Shown here: piece by piece, positions 46,295-54,384 of the stretch
Position numbering within the stretch: position 1 is the stretch's first letter
Layout of the letters: each line of letters starts with the position of its first letter
NCBI GenBank assembly: GCA_003255745.1
Contig: QKYL01000146.1
Span: 62,001 to 126,000, forward strand
Reading direction: 5' to 3'
DNA length: 64,000 bases
Origin: Paracoccus saliphilus
Lineage (GTDB): Bacteria; Pseudomonadota; Alphaproteobacteria; Rhodobacterales; Rhodobacteraceae
Program-made: the position numbers and the translations under genes
Notes under the pieces: generated by a model
Told to the model about the DNA's origin: nothing
What the model saw: only the letters and a program-made list of their open reading frames with translations
The model's database searches: none

Positions 46295-47422
46295 ATGAAG
46301 AACCGCATCAGCGTCATCCTTCCGACCTACAACCGGGCTGCCCTGATCGGTGAGACGATAAACAGTCTGCTGGCGCAATCGCGCCAGCCTGACGAGATCC
46401 TGGTGATCGACGACGGCTCGACCGACGGGACCCCCGAGGTCCTGGCCCGCCATCCTGAACTGACGGTGGTCAGGACGGAAAACGGCGGCAAGGCGGCAGC
46501 CCTGAACCGGGCGATGCAGATGATCACGGGGGATCTGGTCTGGATCCTGGATGACGACGACCTTCTGCTGCTAGACGCCTGCGAGCAATTGTCCGCACCC
46601 CTCGAGGCAGATTCGCAACTGGGTTTCTGTGCCGGACGCCATCTTGATTTCGAGATTGATCCGAAGACGGGTGAGAAAGTAACCCGTGCGCCGGGCTATA
46701 TGCGCGCTTCGGCACCCGACCAGATCTTTCCGGACCTGCTGGAGGGCTGCCACATCTTTCAGCCTGGCCTGATTGTGCGGCGCCGTGTCTATGACGAGGT
46801 CGGCCCCTTTGATGAGGGCCTGGTCAGGTCGCAGGACTACGAAATGCTGTTGCGGATCGCGCAACGCTACCGGGGGCTGTTGCTGCCCGATGTCGTGTTC
46901 CTGCATCGCGAACACAACGGCGTCCGTGGTACGGCGACCGTGAATTTTTCTGCCGCCGAGAATGCCGAACGTTGGGCCAGGTTCAACCGGGACATCTTTA
47001 CGCGCCTGCTGGACAGCCTGCCCGATGATCGGCTGCTGGCGCCGTCGGATCTTGCGGCCCTGCCCCCCGCTCAACGCCCTCGTGCGGCCCGGATCAAGCG
47101 TGGCTGCGTTCTGGCACGGCAGCGGATGTGGTTCGAAGCGGTCTGCACATGGCAAGAGGCCGCGCGGCTGGACCCGTCACCCTTGTCCCGATTCGAACGT
47201 GATATTCTGGCGCGCAGCGCGAACTCGACGCTCGGCGCACCAGAACTGTTCACAGATCCCAAGGTAAGGTCAGGGCTCTCGGCCCTGTCGCGGCAACCAC
47301 CGCCCGGCCCCCAGATCGCGGCCGCAGTCCGCAGGGCGGCGCGCTGGCATGTGCGGGCCGCCCTGCAGGCCCGCGACTATCGCCGTGCATTGCAGGGCCT
47401 TCGCCTCATGCTGGCACGCTGA
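46295..47422 (+). CDS. GT2 family glycosyltransferase with C-terminal extension
   Basis: A 375-residue protein whose first 230 residues form a GT-A domain: ISVILPTYNRAALIGETI, ILVIDDGSTDGT, NGGKAAALNRAMQ, the metal motif WILDDDD, and the acceptor-side RSQDYEMLLRIA. The last 140 residues are basic and Ala/Leu/Arg-rich and look like helical repeats with no family I recognise. It is the last exo gene, 24 bases after the phosphoribosyltransferase fusion, and is followed by a strong bidirectional hairpin. Confidence 0.85.
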   Translation: MKNRISVILPTYNRAALIGETINSLLAQSRQPDEILVIDDGSTDGTPEVLARHPELTVVRTENGGKAAALNRAMQMITGDLVWILDDDDLLLLDACEQLSAPLEADSQLGFCAGRHLDFEIDPKTGEKVTRAPGYMRASAPDQIFPDLLEGCHIFQPGLIVRRRVYDEVGPFDEGLVRSQDYEMLLRIAQRYRGLLLPDVVFLHREHNGVRGTATVNFSAAENAERWARFNRDIFTRLLDSLPDDRLLAPSDLAALPPAQRPRAARIKRGCVLARQRMWFEAVCTWQEAARLDPSPLSRFERDILARSANSTLGAPELFTDPKVRSGLSALSRQPPPGPQIAAAVRRAARWHVRAALQARDYRRALQGLRLMLAR

Positions 47423-47446
47423 TGAACGGTTAAGGCTGAAGATAAG

Positions 47447-47480
47447 GGATCGCCGGGCAGGACATCCTGCCCGGCGATCC
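47447..47480. terminator. Bidirectional terminator between the exo locus and hsp20
   Basis: A perfect 16-bp stem (47447-47462 with 47465-47480) and a two-base loop CA lie between convergent genes. The size and position argue for a shared terminator; neither side has a long T tract. Confidence 0.75.
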
Positions 47481-47490
47481 GCGACAAGGT

Positions 47491-47943
47491 TCAGGCGTCC
47501 AGCTTCGACACCTTGGGCACAGCCTTCGAGATCTCGATCCGGCGCGGCTTCAGGGCCTCGGGGATCTCGCGGACCAAGTCGATGTGCAGCATGCCGTCGG
47601 CGTGGCTGGCACCCTGTACGCGCACATGGTCGGCCAAGGTGAACTTTCGCTCGAAGGCACGGGTCGCGATGCCGCGATGCAGATAGACACGGCCCTCGTC
47701 CTCGTCGGCCTTGCGGGCCGAGACGATAACTGAACCATCACGCACCTCCACATTCAGGTCGTCGGCGGCAAAGCCCGCAACGGCGATCGAGATGCGATAG
47801 GCGTCATCCCCAGTTTTTTCGATGTTGTAGGGCGGATAGGTGGGCGCGGCGATGTCGGCGGACAGGGCGCGGTCCATCACGTCGGCCAGTCGGTCAAAGC
47901 CGACCGAGGCACGGTAAAGCGGGGTCAGATCAAAGTTACGCAT
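47491..47943 (-). CDS. Small heat-shock protein, Hsp20/IbpA type
   Basis: A 150-residue alpha-crystallin domain protein. The IbpA-like N-terminus MRNFDLTPLYRASVGFDRL is followed by YPPYNIEKTGDDAYRISIAV, VAGFAADDLNVEV and the C-terminal core with GIATRAFERKFTLADHV. Such proteins hold unfolded polypeptides for refolding by DnaK/ClpB. AGAGGA lies eight bases before the ATG at 47943. A sigma-32-like promoter is found about 90-120 bases upstream, as expected for this gene. Confidence 0.93.
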   Translation of the reverse strand: MRNFDLTPLYRASVGFDRLADVMDRALSADIAAPTYPPYNIEKTGDDAYRISIAVAGFAADDLNVEVRDGSVIVSARKADEDEGRVYLHRGIATRAFERKFTLADHVRVQGASHADGMLHIDLVREIPEALKPRRIEISKAVPKVSKLDA

Positions 47944-48034
47944 GGATACATCCTCTCTCAAGCGATGTCATGAATGCCCCCCGTTTGGCCGGGCGGGCGG
48001 TCGACCGGCGCCGTCATGGCCGCCGGTCCCCATG

Positions 48035-48062
48035 ATCTAGGAGGGTCCGCAGGCGTTTCAAG
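48035..48062 (-). promoter_or_regulatory. Candidate RpoH (sigma-32) promoter of hsp20
   Basis: On the minus strand, CTTGAAA (48056-48062) is followed after ten bases by CCCTCCTAGAT (48035-48045). The -35 box is a perfect match to the heat-shock consensus CTTGAAA; the -10 has the required C-run and ends TAGAT. Predicted leader about 85 bases. The -35 lies seven bases beyond the glcF stop. Confidence 0.6.
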
Positions 48063-48068
48063 ACCCCG

Positions 48069-49367
48069 TCAGGCGGGTTCCAGCGCGGCCGGTTTCGGCC
48101 CGCCCGTGGCCCAGTCCAACAACTCGACCGTATGAACAACAGGCACCTCCGTGCCGCCGCCGATCTGCATCATGCAACCGATGTTGCCGGCGGCAATGAC
48201 TTCGGGGTACACCGCCTCCAGCGTGGCGACCTTGCGCGCCTTCAACTCGGACGACAATTCGGGTTGCAGCAGGTTATAGGTCCCGGCCGAACCGCAGCAG
48301 AGATGCGGATTCGCGGGCTCGACCACCTGGAACCCCGCCCCCGTCAGCAGGTCCTTGGGCGCCGAGCGGATCTGCTGGCCATGCTGCAGCGAACAGGCCG
48401 AATGATAGGCCACGCGCATCCCCTGCCCTTCGGGTCGGCTGCGGCCGGGCAGGCCCAGGGCCACCAAGAACTCGGTCACGTCGCGGGTCAGACCTGCCAC
48501 CCGCCGCGCGTCGGCCTCCAGCGGGTCGCCCTTGAACAGATGGCCGTAATCCTTGACCGTCGTCCCGCAGCCCGAAGTGTTGATGATCACCGCATCCAGC
48601 GGTCCCTCGGCCTCGGCCGCCAGCAGCCGGGCGATGCTGTCGCGGGCGCGCGCCTTGCCGTCGGCCTCCTGCCCCATGTGCAGCGTCAGGGCCCCGCAGC
48701 AGCCGAAGCCCTGCGGGATGACCACATCGCAGCCTGCGCGGCGCAGCAAGCGGATCGTCGCGTCGTTGATGTCGGTATTCAGGGCCCGTTGCGCGCAGCC
48801 GATCATCAGCACCACCCGCGCCCGGCGCGTGCCGATGGCCGGTAAAGTCTGGCCATCGTCGTTGCGGCTGATCGGCGGGATCGATTTCGGCGCCATGCTG
48901 ACCATGGCCCGCAGCCGCCGGTCGGGCAGCAGCCGGGCAAAGGGCCGCGCCACCTTGGCCCCCAGCAGCGCCAGGCGGAAACGGCGCGGATGCGGCAGCA
49001 CGGTCTTCAGCACCCAACGCAGGGCGCGGTCGCCGAAAGGGCGGCGATAGGTTTCTTCGATATGCTCGCGGGCATGTTCCAGCAGATGCGCGTAATGCAC
49101 CCCAGATGGACAGGTCGTCATGCAGGACAGGCAGCCCAGGCAGCGGTCGATATGCTTGACCGTTTTTTCATCCGCCGGGCGCCCGGATTCCAGCATCTCC
49201 TTGATCAGGTAGATCCGGCCGCGGGGGCTGTCCAGCTCGTCGCCCAGCACCTGATAGGTGGGGCAGGTCGCCGTGCAGAATCCGCAATGGACGCAGGTCC
49301 GCAGGATCTTGTTGGAACGCGCGGTCAGTGGATCGCCCAACTGCGTCGGGGTGAAATGGGTCTGCAT
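48069..49367 (-). CDS. glcF: Glycolate oxidase iron-sulfur subunit
   Basis: A 432-residue protein with two 4Fe-4S ferredoxin-type clusters near the N-terminus (CVHCGFCTATCPTYQ and CLGCLSCMTTCPSG) and two CCG-type cysteine domains (GFCCGALTLHMG and LCCGSAGTYN), the exact GlcF arrangement. It passes electrons from glycolate oxidation toward quinone at the membrane. The ATG at 49367 overlaps the glcE stop (TGATG). Confidence 0.95.
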   Translation of the reverse strand: MQTHFTPTQLGDPLTARSNKILRTCVHCGFCTATCPTYQVLGDELDSPRGRIYLIKEMLESGRPADEKTVKHIDRCLGCLSCMTTCPSGVHYAHLLEHAREHIEETYRRPFGDRALRWVLKTVLPHPRRFRLALLGAKVARPFARLLPDRRLRAMVSMAPKSIPPISRNDDGQTLPAIGTRRARVVLMIGCAQRALNTDINDATIRLLRRAGCDVVIPQGFGCCGALTLHMGQEADGKARARDSIARLLAAEAEGPLDAVIINTSGCGTTVKDYGHLFKGDPLEADARRVAGLTRDVTEFLVALGLPGRSRPEGQGMRVAYHSACSLQHGQQIRSAPKDLLTGAGFQVVEPANPHLCCGSAGTYNLLQPELSSELKARKVATLEAVYPEVIAAGNIGCMMQIGGGTEVPVVHTVELLDWATGGPKPAALEPA

Positions 49368-50407
49368 CAATCCTGTCCCTGAAAAACGCCGCGCGGATCG
49401 AATCGCTCGTGCAAACCCCGTTCCAACCGGGCCGACACCGGATCGTGGTCTGGCAGCAGGCCCGGCGCCGCGCCCCGGATGCGGCGGGCATGGCCTGAAA
49501 ACCGCGGCAGGTCGGGCTGGGTACCGGACTCCAGCCGCACATGGATCAACGCGCCGCCCCAATCCAGCGACAGCGGTTCGGGAAGCCGGGCCAGAAGGGC
49601 CGGCGCCTCGCTTGGCCGGCAGGTAATCCGCCAGATGTCTCCTTCGGCACCCTCCATTCCCGCATGAAGACCGGTCCAGACATCGCTGTCGCCCTGCCGC
49701 ACCGTGCCAAAGGCAGAAAGTCCCGCCGACAGGTCCGCCGCGCGCGAGGCGACCGACGCGGCCAATCCTTCCAGCCGGATCAACGCGCCCCGGCCAGGCA
49801 GCCACGCCGCCCCCGATACATCGAAGGGCCCGCCCAGGGCCTGGGACAGCGCCGGAACGGCCGCCCCCGCATCCAGGTCGGGCAGATGCAGGGTCGCCGT
49901 CACCGGCGGCACCGGGGCCGTCCGAAAACTGAGCTCGGTCAGCGCGCCCAACCGGCCCCGGCTGCCGGCCATCAGCTTGACGAGGTCATAGCCGGTCACG
50001 TTTTTCATGACCCGGCCGCCGTTGCGCGCAATCATCCCTTCGCCATCGACGAAGCGCACGCCGATCAGCGCATCCCGCGCGGCCCCGGCCTGCACCCGGC
50101 GCGGCCCCGAAGCGTTGGTGGCAGCCACACCGCCGATGGTCGATCCCGGCGCCCCCAAGGGTTCAAAGCCCAGCATCTGCCCCTCGGCGGCCAGCGTCTG
50201 GCGCACCGTTTCCAGCGAGGTTCCGGCCCGGACCACCAAGGTCAGAGCCTCGGGTTCATAAAGCGTGACACCGGTCAGCGCGGACAGGTCCAGCCGCCTG
50301 CCCCGCCCCTCTCCGGGCCACAGGCGGGTGGCCCCGCCGACGATGGACAGGGGATCCTTTGTTCCGCGGATCAGGTCGGCCAGTTCGGCTTCGGACTCAG
50401 GCCGCAT
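49367..50407 (-). CDS. glcE: Glycolate oxidase FAD-binding subunit GlcE
   Basis: A 346-residue PCMH-type FAD-binding protein, shorter than GlcD. The dinucleotide-binding part includes VVRAGTSLETVRQTL and APGSTIGGVAATNASG. It forms the glycolate oxidase complex with GlcD and GlcF. The start lies 11 bases inside glcD, so translation is coupled. Confidence 0.93.
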   Translation of the reverse strand: MRPESEAELADLIRGTKDPLSIVGGATRLWPGEGRGRRLDLSALTGVTLYEPEALTLVVRAGTSLETVRQTLAAEGQMLGFEPLGAPGSTIGGVAATNASGPRRVQAGAARDALIGVRFVDGEGMIARNGGRVMKNVTGYDLVKLMAGSRGRLGALTELSFRTAPVPPVTATLHLPDLDAGAAVPALSQALGGPFDVSGAAWLPGRGALIRLEGLAASVASRAADLSAGLSAFGTVRQGDSDVWTGLHAGMEGAEGDIWRITCRPSEAPALLARLPEPLSLDWGGALIHVRLESGTQPDLPRFSGHARRIRGAAPGLLPDHDPVSARLERGLHERFDPRGVFQGQD

Positions 50408-51857
50408 CGGCGGGCCGGTTCAGGCGGCGGTCGCGCCGGGGGGCCGACACCTCCAGCGGAAAGACCTTGGCCGCGTTCAGCAGCCAGTGCGGATCAAAGA
50501 CATCCTTGACGCGCATCTGCGCCTCCAGATCGGGGGGATCGAACTGGACCGTCATCAGGTCGCGCTTTTCAATGCCCACGCCATGCTCGCCGGTCAGGCA
50601 GCCGCCCACCTCGACGCACAGGCGCAGTATGTCGGCACCCAGCGCCTCGGCCCGGTCCAGATCGCCCGCGGTGTTCGCGTCATAGATGATCAGCGGATGC
50701 ATGTTGCCGTCGCCTGCGTGAAAGACATTGGCCACCGCCAGCCCGTATTGCCGCGACAGATCGCCGATTCCCGCCAGCACCGAGGGCAGCGCGGTCACCG
50801 GGATCGTCCCGTCGAGGCAGATGTAATCGCCCATCTGTCCCATCGCGCCAAAAGCCGACTTGCGGCCCAGCCAGATGCGGCGGGATTCATCCTCGGACCG
50901 GCTTTCGCGAAACTCGACAGGATCAAAACGCATGGCGATGTCGCGGATCAGGGACAGCTGCTCGTCGATCTCGGGTGGGGTGCCCTCGACCTCGATGATC
51001 AGCAGCGCCTCGCAGTCGGGATAGCCGGCCCCGGCATAGGCCTCGGTTGCGCGGATGCAGGGGCTGTCCATGAATTCGATCGCAACCGGGATGATCCCCG
51101 CGCGAATGATGGCCGCAACGCAGGCGCCGGCCGTTTCGCTGCTGTCAAAGCCGACCAGCACCGGGCGCGCGCCCGCCGGGCGCGGCAGGATGCGCAGGGT
51201 CGCCTCGGTCACGATGCCAAGCTGTCCTTCGGACCCGCAGACGACGCCCAGCAGGTCCAACCCTGGACCATCGCCCGTCGGGCCGCCCAATTCCACAACG
51301 CTGCCATCCATCAGGACCAGCGTGACGCCCAACAGGTTGTTCGTGGTGACCCCGTATTTCAGGCAATGCGCCCCGCCGGAATTCATCGCGATGTTGCCGC
51401 CGATGGCGCAGGCCAGCTGGCTGGAGGGATCAGGCGCGTAAAAAAATCCCAGACCTTCGACCGCGCCGGACACGGACAGATTGGTGCGGCCGGCCTGCAC
51501 GCGGATCAGCCGGTCCTCGGGCGCGATCTCCAGCACCTCGGTCATGCGCGACAGGCCGATCACCACGGCGTCTTGGCTGGGCATCGAGCCTCCGGCCAGG
51601 CTGGTCCCGGCCCCGCGCGGCACCACCGGAACCTGCAGGTCCTGGCAAAGGCGCATCAGGCGCGACACTTCGTCGGTGCTGCGCGGCAGCACCACCGCCA
51701 GCGGCGGGCAGCGATAGGCCGACAGGGCATCGCATTCATAGGCCCGCGTCTCGGCGGGGTCATCGATGACGGCACCCGGCAGCGCAGACTGCAGGGCGGC
51801 AAGGATGGCCTGGCGGCGCGCCAGAACGGACGCGTCGGGCTGGGGCATCTGCATCAT
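50397..51857 (-). CDS. glcD: Glycolate oxidase subunit GlcD
   Basis: A 486-residue FAD-linked oxidase, the catalytic subunit that oxidises glycolate to glyoxylate. The FAD-binding motif VVPRGAGTSLAGGSM is at about residue 65, and the C-terminal domain carries FHAGDGNMHPL and GEHGVGIEKRDLM, which supply conserved His and Glu residues. The ATG at 51857 (MMQMP) has GGAGGAG upstream; an in-frame ATG 21 codons earlier is rejected because it would lie upstream of the promoter. First gene of glcDEF; no glcC regulator is beside it. Confidence 0.95.
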   Translation of the reverse strand: MMQMPQPDASVLARRQAILAALQSALPGAVIDDPAETRAYECDALSAYRCPPLAVVLPRSTDEVSRLMRLCQDLQVPVVPRGAGTSLAGGSMPSQDAVVIGLSRMTEVLEIAPEDRLIRVQAGRTNLSVSGAVEGLGFFYAPDPSSQLACAIGGNIAMNSGGAHCLKYGVTTNNLLGVTLVLMDGSVVELGGPTGDGPGLDLLGVVCGSEGQLGIVTEATLRILPRPAGARPVLVGFDSSETAGACVAAIIRAGIIPVAIEFMDSPCIRATEAYAGAGYPDCEALLIIEVEGTPPEIDEQLSLIRDIAMRFDPVEFRESRSEDESRRIWLGRKSAFGAMGQMGDYICLDGTIPVTALPSVLAGIGDLSRQYGLAVANVFHAGDGNMHPLIIYDANTAGDLDRAEALGADILRLCVEVGGCLTGEHGVGIEKRDLMTVQFDPPDLEAQMRVKDVFDPHWLLNAAKVFPLEVSAPRRDRRLNRPADAA

Positions 51858-51887
51858 GGCCGGTTCTCCTCCCTGCCGTTGGGACAA

Positions 51888-51916
51888 ATGATACGAGGGG
51901 CGGCAGGGGCTTTCAA
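51888..51916 (-). promoter_or_regulatory. Candidate sigma-70-type promoter of glcDEF
   Basis: On the minus strand, TTGAAA (51911-51916) and TATCAT (51888-51893) have 17-base spacing. Five of six bases match at the -10 and four to five at the -35. The predicted start near 51881 gives a 24-base leader with a GGAGG site. Confidence 0.6.
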
Positions 51917-51945
51917 GCACGGCAGAGCCACCCTAGTGTCGCGGC

Positions 51946-52725
51946 ATGACTCCGTTTGATATGCCCGATGACCTTTCTGCTGTGCTGCCTGATCTGGCGG
52001 CGTTGATCCTGATGTTTGTCAGCTGGCTGGGCATCGGCCGGCTGACCGAACGTCCACCGGCGGGCCGACCTTCGGTTTCGGTGCTGATGACGCGCTTTCG
52101 CCGGGAATGGATGCGCCAGATGGTGTCGCGCGACCCGCGCATCTTTGACGGCAACATCCTGTCCAGCCTGCGCGAGGGAACGGCCTTCTTCGCCTCGGCC
52201 TGCATGATCGCGACGGGTGGCTTGCTGGCGCTGATCGGCAATGCCGAGCGGCTGCGCGGCATCGTCGCCGACCTGGAGCTGAACCCGGCCGATCAGACCG
52301 CATGGGAACTGCGCCTGCTGGTGACGATGTTCTTCGTCGTGAACGCATTCCTGAAATTCGTGTGGGCGCACCGGCTGTTCGGGTATTGCGCGGTGATGAT
52401 GGCCTCGGTCCCCAACGATCCCCGGGACCCGGCCGCGCTGCCGCGCGCCATGCAGGCGGCCGACCTGAACATCACCGCCGCCCGCAGCTTCAATGCCGGA
52501 CTGCGCAGCGTCTATTTCGCGCTCGGCTCTCTTGGTTGGCTGGGCGGTCCCTGGACGCTGATGGCCGGGACGCTGATCGTGCTGTGGGTGACCTGGCGGC
52601 GAGAGTTCAACTCGACCTCGCGCCGGGTCATCCTGCGGTCGCTGCCGCCCCCTGCGCTGCCCGCAGCCGTTCCTTCCGGTCCCGGCGGATCGACAGGGTC
52701 AGAACCACCGCCCCCGCAACCGTAA
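51946..52725 (+). CDS. DUF599 family membrane protein
   Basis: A 259-residue membrane protein. Four hydrophobic segments (about residues 13-31, 78-100, 125-150, 193-215), with RFRREWMRQMVSRDPRIFDGN between the first two, match the DUF599 family, whose function is unknown. The last 35 residues are Pro/Gly-rich and lie opposite the end of the MFS transporter gene, so the tail may be of recent origin. The start ATG has no ribosome site and may be nearly leaderless. Confidence 0.8.
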   Translation: MTPFDMPDDLSAVLPDLAALILMFVSWLGIGRLTERPPAGRPSVSVLMTRFRREWMRQMVSRDPRIFDGNILSSLREGTAFFASACMIATGGLLALIGNAERLRGIVADLELNPADQTAWELRLLVTMFFVVNAFLKFVWAHRLFGYCAVMMASVPNDPRDPAALPRAMQAADLNITAARSFNAGLRSVYFALGSLGWLGGPWTLMAGTLIVLWVTWRREFNSTSRRVILRSLPPPALPAAVPSGPGGSTGSEPPPPQP

Positions 52726-53830
52726 GCCCGACGCCCACCAGGCCGGGGGCGCGCCAGCCCCAGCCCGCCGCCAGCGCCAGTCCCGCCAGGAACGGCCCCA
52801 GGGCATTGGCCGCGTTGAAGGCCGCGTGGTTCATCGCGGCTGCCATGTTCTGCGCCGGCCCCGCCACGTCCATCAGCCGGGTCTGCAGCGGGATGACCAG
52901 CCCCGCACCGGCGGCGATCAGAAAGGACGACAGCACCATCAGCGGCCAGTTACCCACGACCAGCGCGGCAAAGCCCTGCGTCACGGCCATGGCGAACAGC
53001 GACAGATAGGCGGCCCGGTCGATTCCCATCATCTCGGTCAGGCGGCCTGCCCCCCAAGTCCCAAGCGTACCGCCCACGCCAAAGACCGCCAGAGTCAGCG
53101 GCACGGCATAGGCCGGGGCCTGGGTCGTGGCCAAGATCGCCGCGGTCAGAAAAGCATAGACCGCGAAAAGGCCACCAAAGCCTATCGCGCCCACGGCCAG
53201 CACCCACAGCACGCGCGGGTTCCTCAGCGCCTGAAGTTCGTCCCACGGGCGCGCGTCGCGATTGCCCCCGACGCGCGGCGCGACCCGCAGGATCGCCCAG
53301 GCCGAGATCAGCGCCAGGAGGCCCGGCAGCGCAAAGCCCCACCGCCAGCCGATGCTCTGCCCCATCCAGCCCGCCAGCGGGACCCCGATGATATTTGCAA
53401 CGGTCAGCCCCAGCAGCACCCGCGCAGCCCCCCGCGCCCGCTGACCCGCAGGCAGGGCGTCTGCGGCGTAAAGCATCGCCACCCCCAGAAATCCACCATG
53501 CGGCAGTCCGGCCAGGAACCGCATGCCCGTCAAAGTGGCCAATCCCGGCATGACGGCAGCAGCCAGGTTCACGACGCCGTAAAAGGCCATCAGCGCCGCC
53601 AGATAGCGCCGCCGGGGCAGCCGCGCCCCCATGATCGACGTCAGCGGCGCGCCCACCACCACGCCAAGCGCATAGGCGCTGATGACGTGCCCGGCCTGGG
53701 GTTCCGTCAGCATCAGGTCGGCCGCGAAATAGGGCAACAGGCCCATTGCGGCGAATTCGGATGTGCCGATGGCGAAGGCGCCAAGGGCAAGCGCAAGGAT
53801 CGCGGCCCTGAAATCTTGGGTCTGGGTCAT
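52628..53830 (-). CDS. Major facilitator superfamily transporter (AraJ/drug efflux-like)
   Basis: A 400-residue transporter with 12 helices of the DHA1/AraJ type. It shows the motif A-like loop SIMGARLPRRRYLAALM, GMRFLAGLPHGGFLGVAM and motif C-like GLTVANIIGVPLAGWMG. Export of sugars, arabinose polymers or drugs is known for relatives; none can be chosen. The ATG at 53830 has AGG eight bases before it; another two codons earlier is possible. A perfect palindrome lies 82-96 bases upstream. The 3' end overlaps the DUF599 gene by 98 bases. Confidence 0.87.
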   Translation of the reverse strand: MTQTQDFRAAILALALGAFAIGTSEFAAMGLLPYFAADLMLTEPQAGHVISAYALGVVVGAPLTSIMGARLPRRRYLAALMAFYGVVNLAAAVMPGLATLTGMRFLAGLPHGGFLGVAMLYAADALPAGQRARGAARVLLGLTVANIIGVPLAGWMGQSIGWRWGFALPGLLALISAWAILRVAPRVGGNRDARPWDELQALRNPRVLWVLAVGAIGFGGLFAVYAFLTAAILATTQAPAYAVPLTLAVFGVGGTLGTWGAGRLTEMMGIDRAAYLSLFAMAVTQGFAALVVGNWPLMVLSSFLIAAGAGLVIPLQTRLMDVAGPAQNMAAAMNHAAFNAANALGPFLAGLALAAGWGWRAPGLVGVGLTVAGAVVLTLSIRRDRKERLRAAQGAAATAG

Positions 53831-53911
53831 CAACATGCCTGCGCTGAAGGGTCAGCCCCCCTCACATCAGCTTGCGTATCCCTTGGCAAGCGTTGCGGGC
53901 GAAAGGCAGGG

Positions 53912-53926
53912 TTGCACGACGTGCAA
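53912..53926. promoter_or_regulatory. Operator-like palindrome upstream of the MFS gene
   Basis: TTGCACG-A-CGTGCAA is a perfect 15-base inverted repeat in the 101-base gap between the MFS start and the next minus-strand gene. It looks like a binding site for a dimeric repressor. It could also be a small transcript hairpin for the upstream gene. Confidence 0.45.
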
Positions 53927-53931
53927 AGCGG

Positions 53932-54330
53932 CTAGATCAACCCGCGCTTGACCGCGATCCATAACGCGATGCCTGCCAGAACAAGAAGCCCAAGCGCAAG
54001 CGCGGCGGCAATGCTGACAGCCCTGCCCTGCCAACGCGACAGCGCTCCCAAGGGACGCAGATGGGCCACCAGCGCGGCGTGGTCGCGGCTGAGCCGCCGC
54101 AGGGGCAGCTGCCGCGCGACCTTGGGCTGGGCGGACAGACGGCCCGCCTTGGCCAGACGCGCCGCACCGGCGCGCAGGCGCAGCGGCAAGGCCCCGCCGC
54201 GCCGGTCCAGCATCAGGTGCAGCGGCGGACGTTCTCCGCGCGGCGCGCCGCCAAAGCGCGACGCCATCAGCTGGGCCACCTCGTCAGCCATACGGGGGAT
54301 GTCTTCGAAGCTTTGGGCCTTGCGGGTCAT
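53932..54330 (-). CDS. Hypothetical protein with C-terminal membrane helix
   Basis: A 132-residue protein. It opens with an acidic helix (SFEDIPRMADEVAQLMASRFGG), continues with a basic Arg/Leu-rich central region, and ends with one hydrophobic helix (about residues 107-128) and a short basic tail, typical of a tail-anchored membrane protein. No named family was recognised; similar short genes occur in relatives as I recall. The start at 54330 fits the N-terminal helix but lacks a strong ribosome site. Confidence 0.65.
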   Translation of the reverse strand: MTRKAQSFEDIPRMADEVAQLMASRFGGAPRGERPPLHLMLDRRGGALPLRLRAGAARLAKAGRLSAQPKVARQLPLRRLSRDHAALVAHLRPLGALSRWQGRAVSIAAALALGLLVLAGIALWIAVKRGLI

Positions 54331-54360
54331 GGGTGAAGGATAGGGGGGATGGTCCCTTTG

Positions 54361-54382
54361 CGCCAGCCGCCGTAAGCTGGCG
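54361..54382 (+). promoter_or_regulatory. Hairpin covering the ribosome-binding region of the esterase gene
   Basis: CGCCAGC (54361-54367) and GCTGGCG (54376-54382) pair perfectly around an eight-base loop, ending two bases before the ATG at 54385. No Shine-Dalgarno is visible. It would hinder ribosome entry unless opened or unless the mRNA starts inside it. Confidence 0.4.
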
Positions 54383-54384
54383 TC

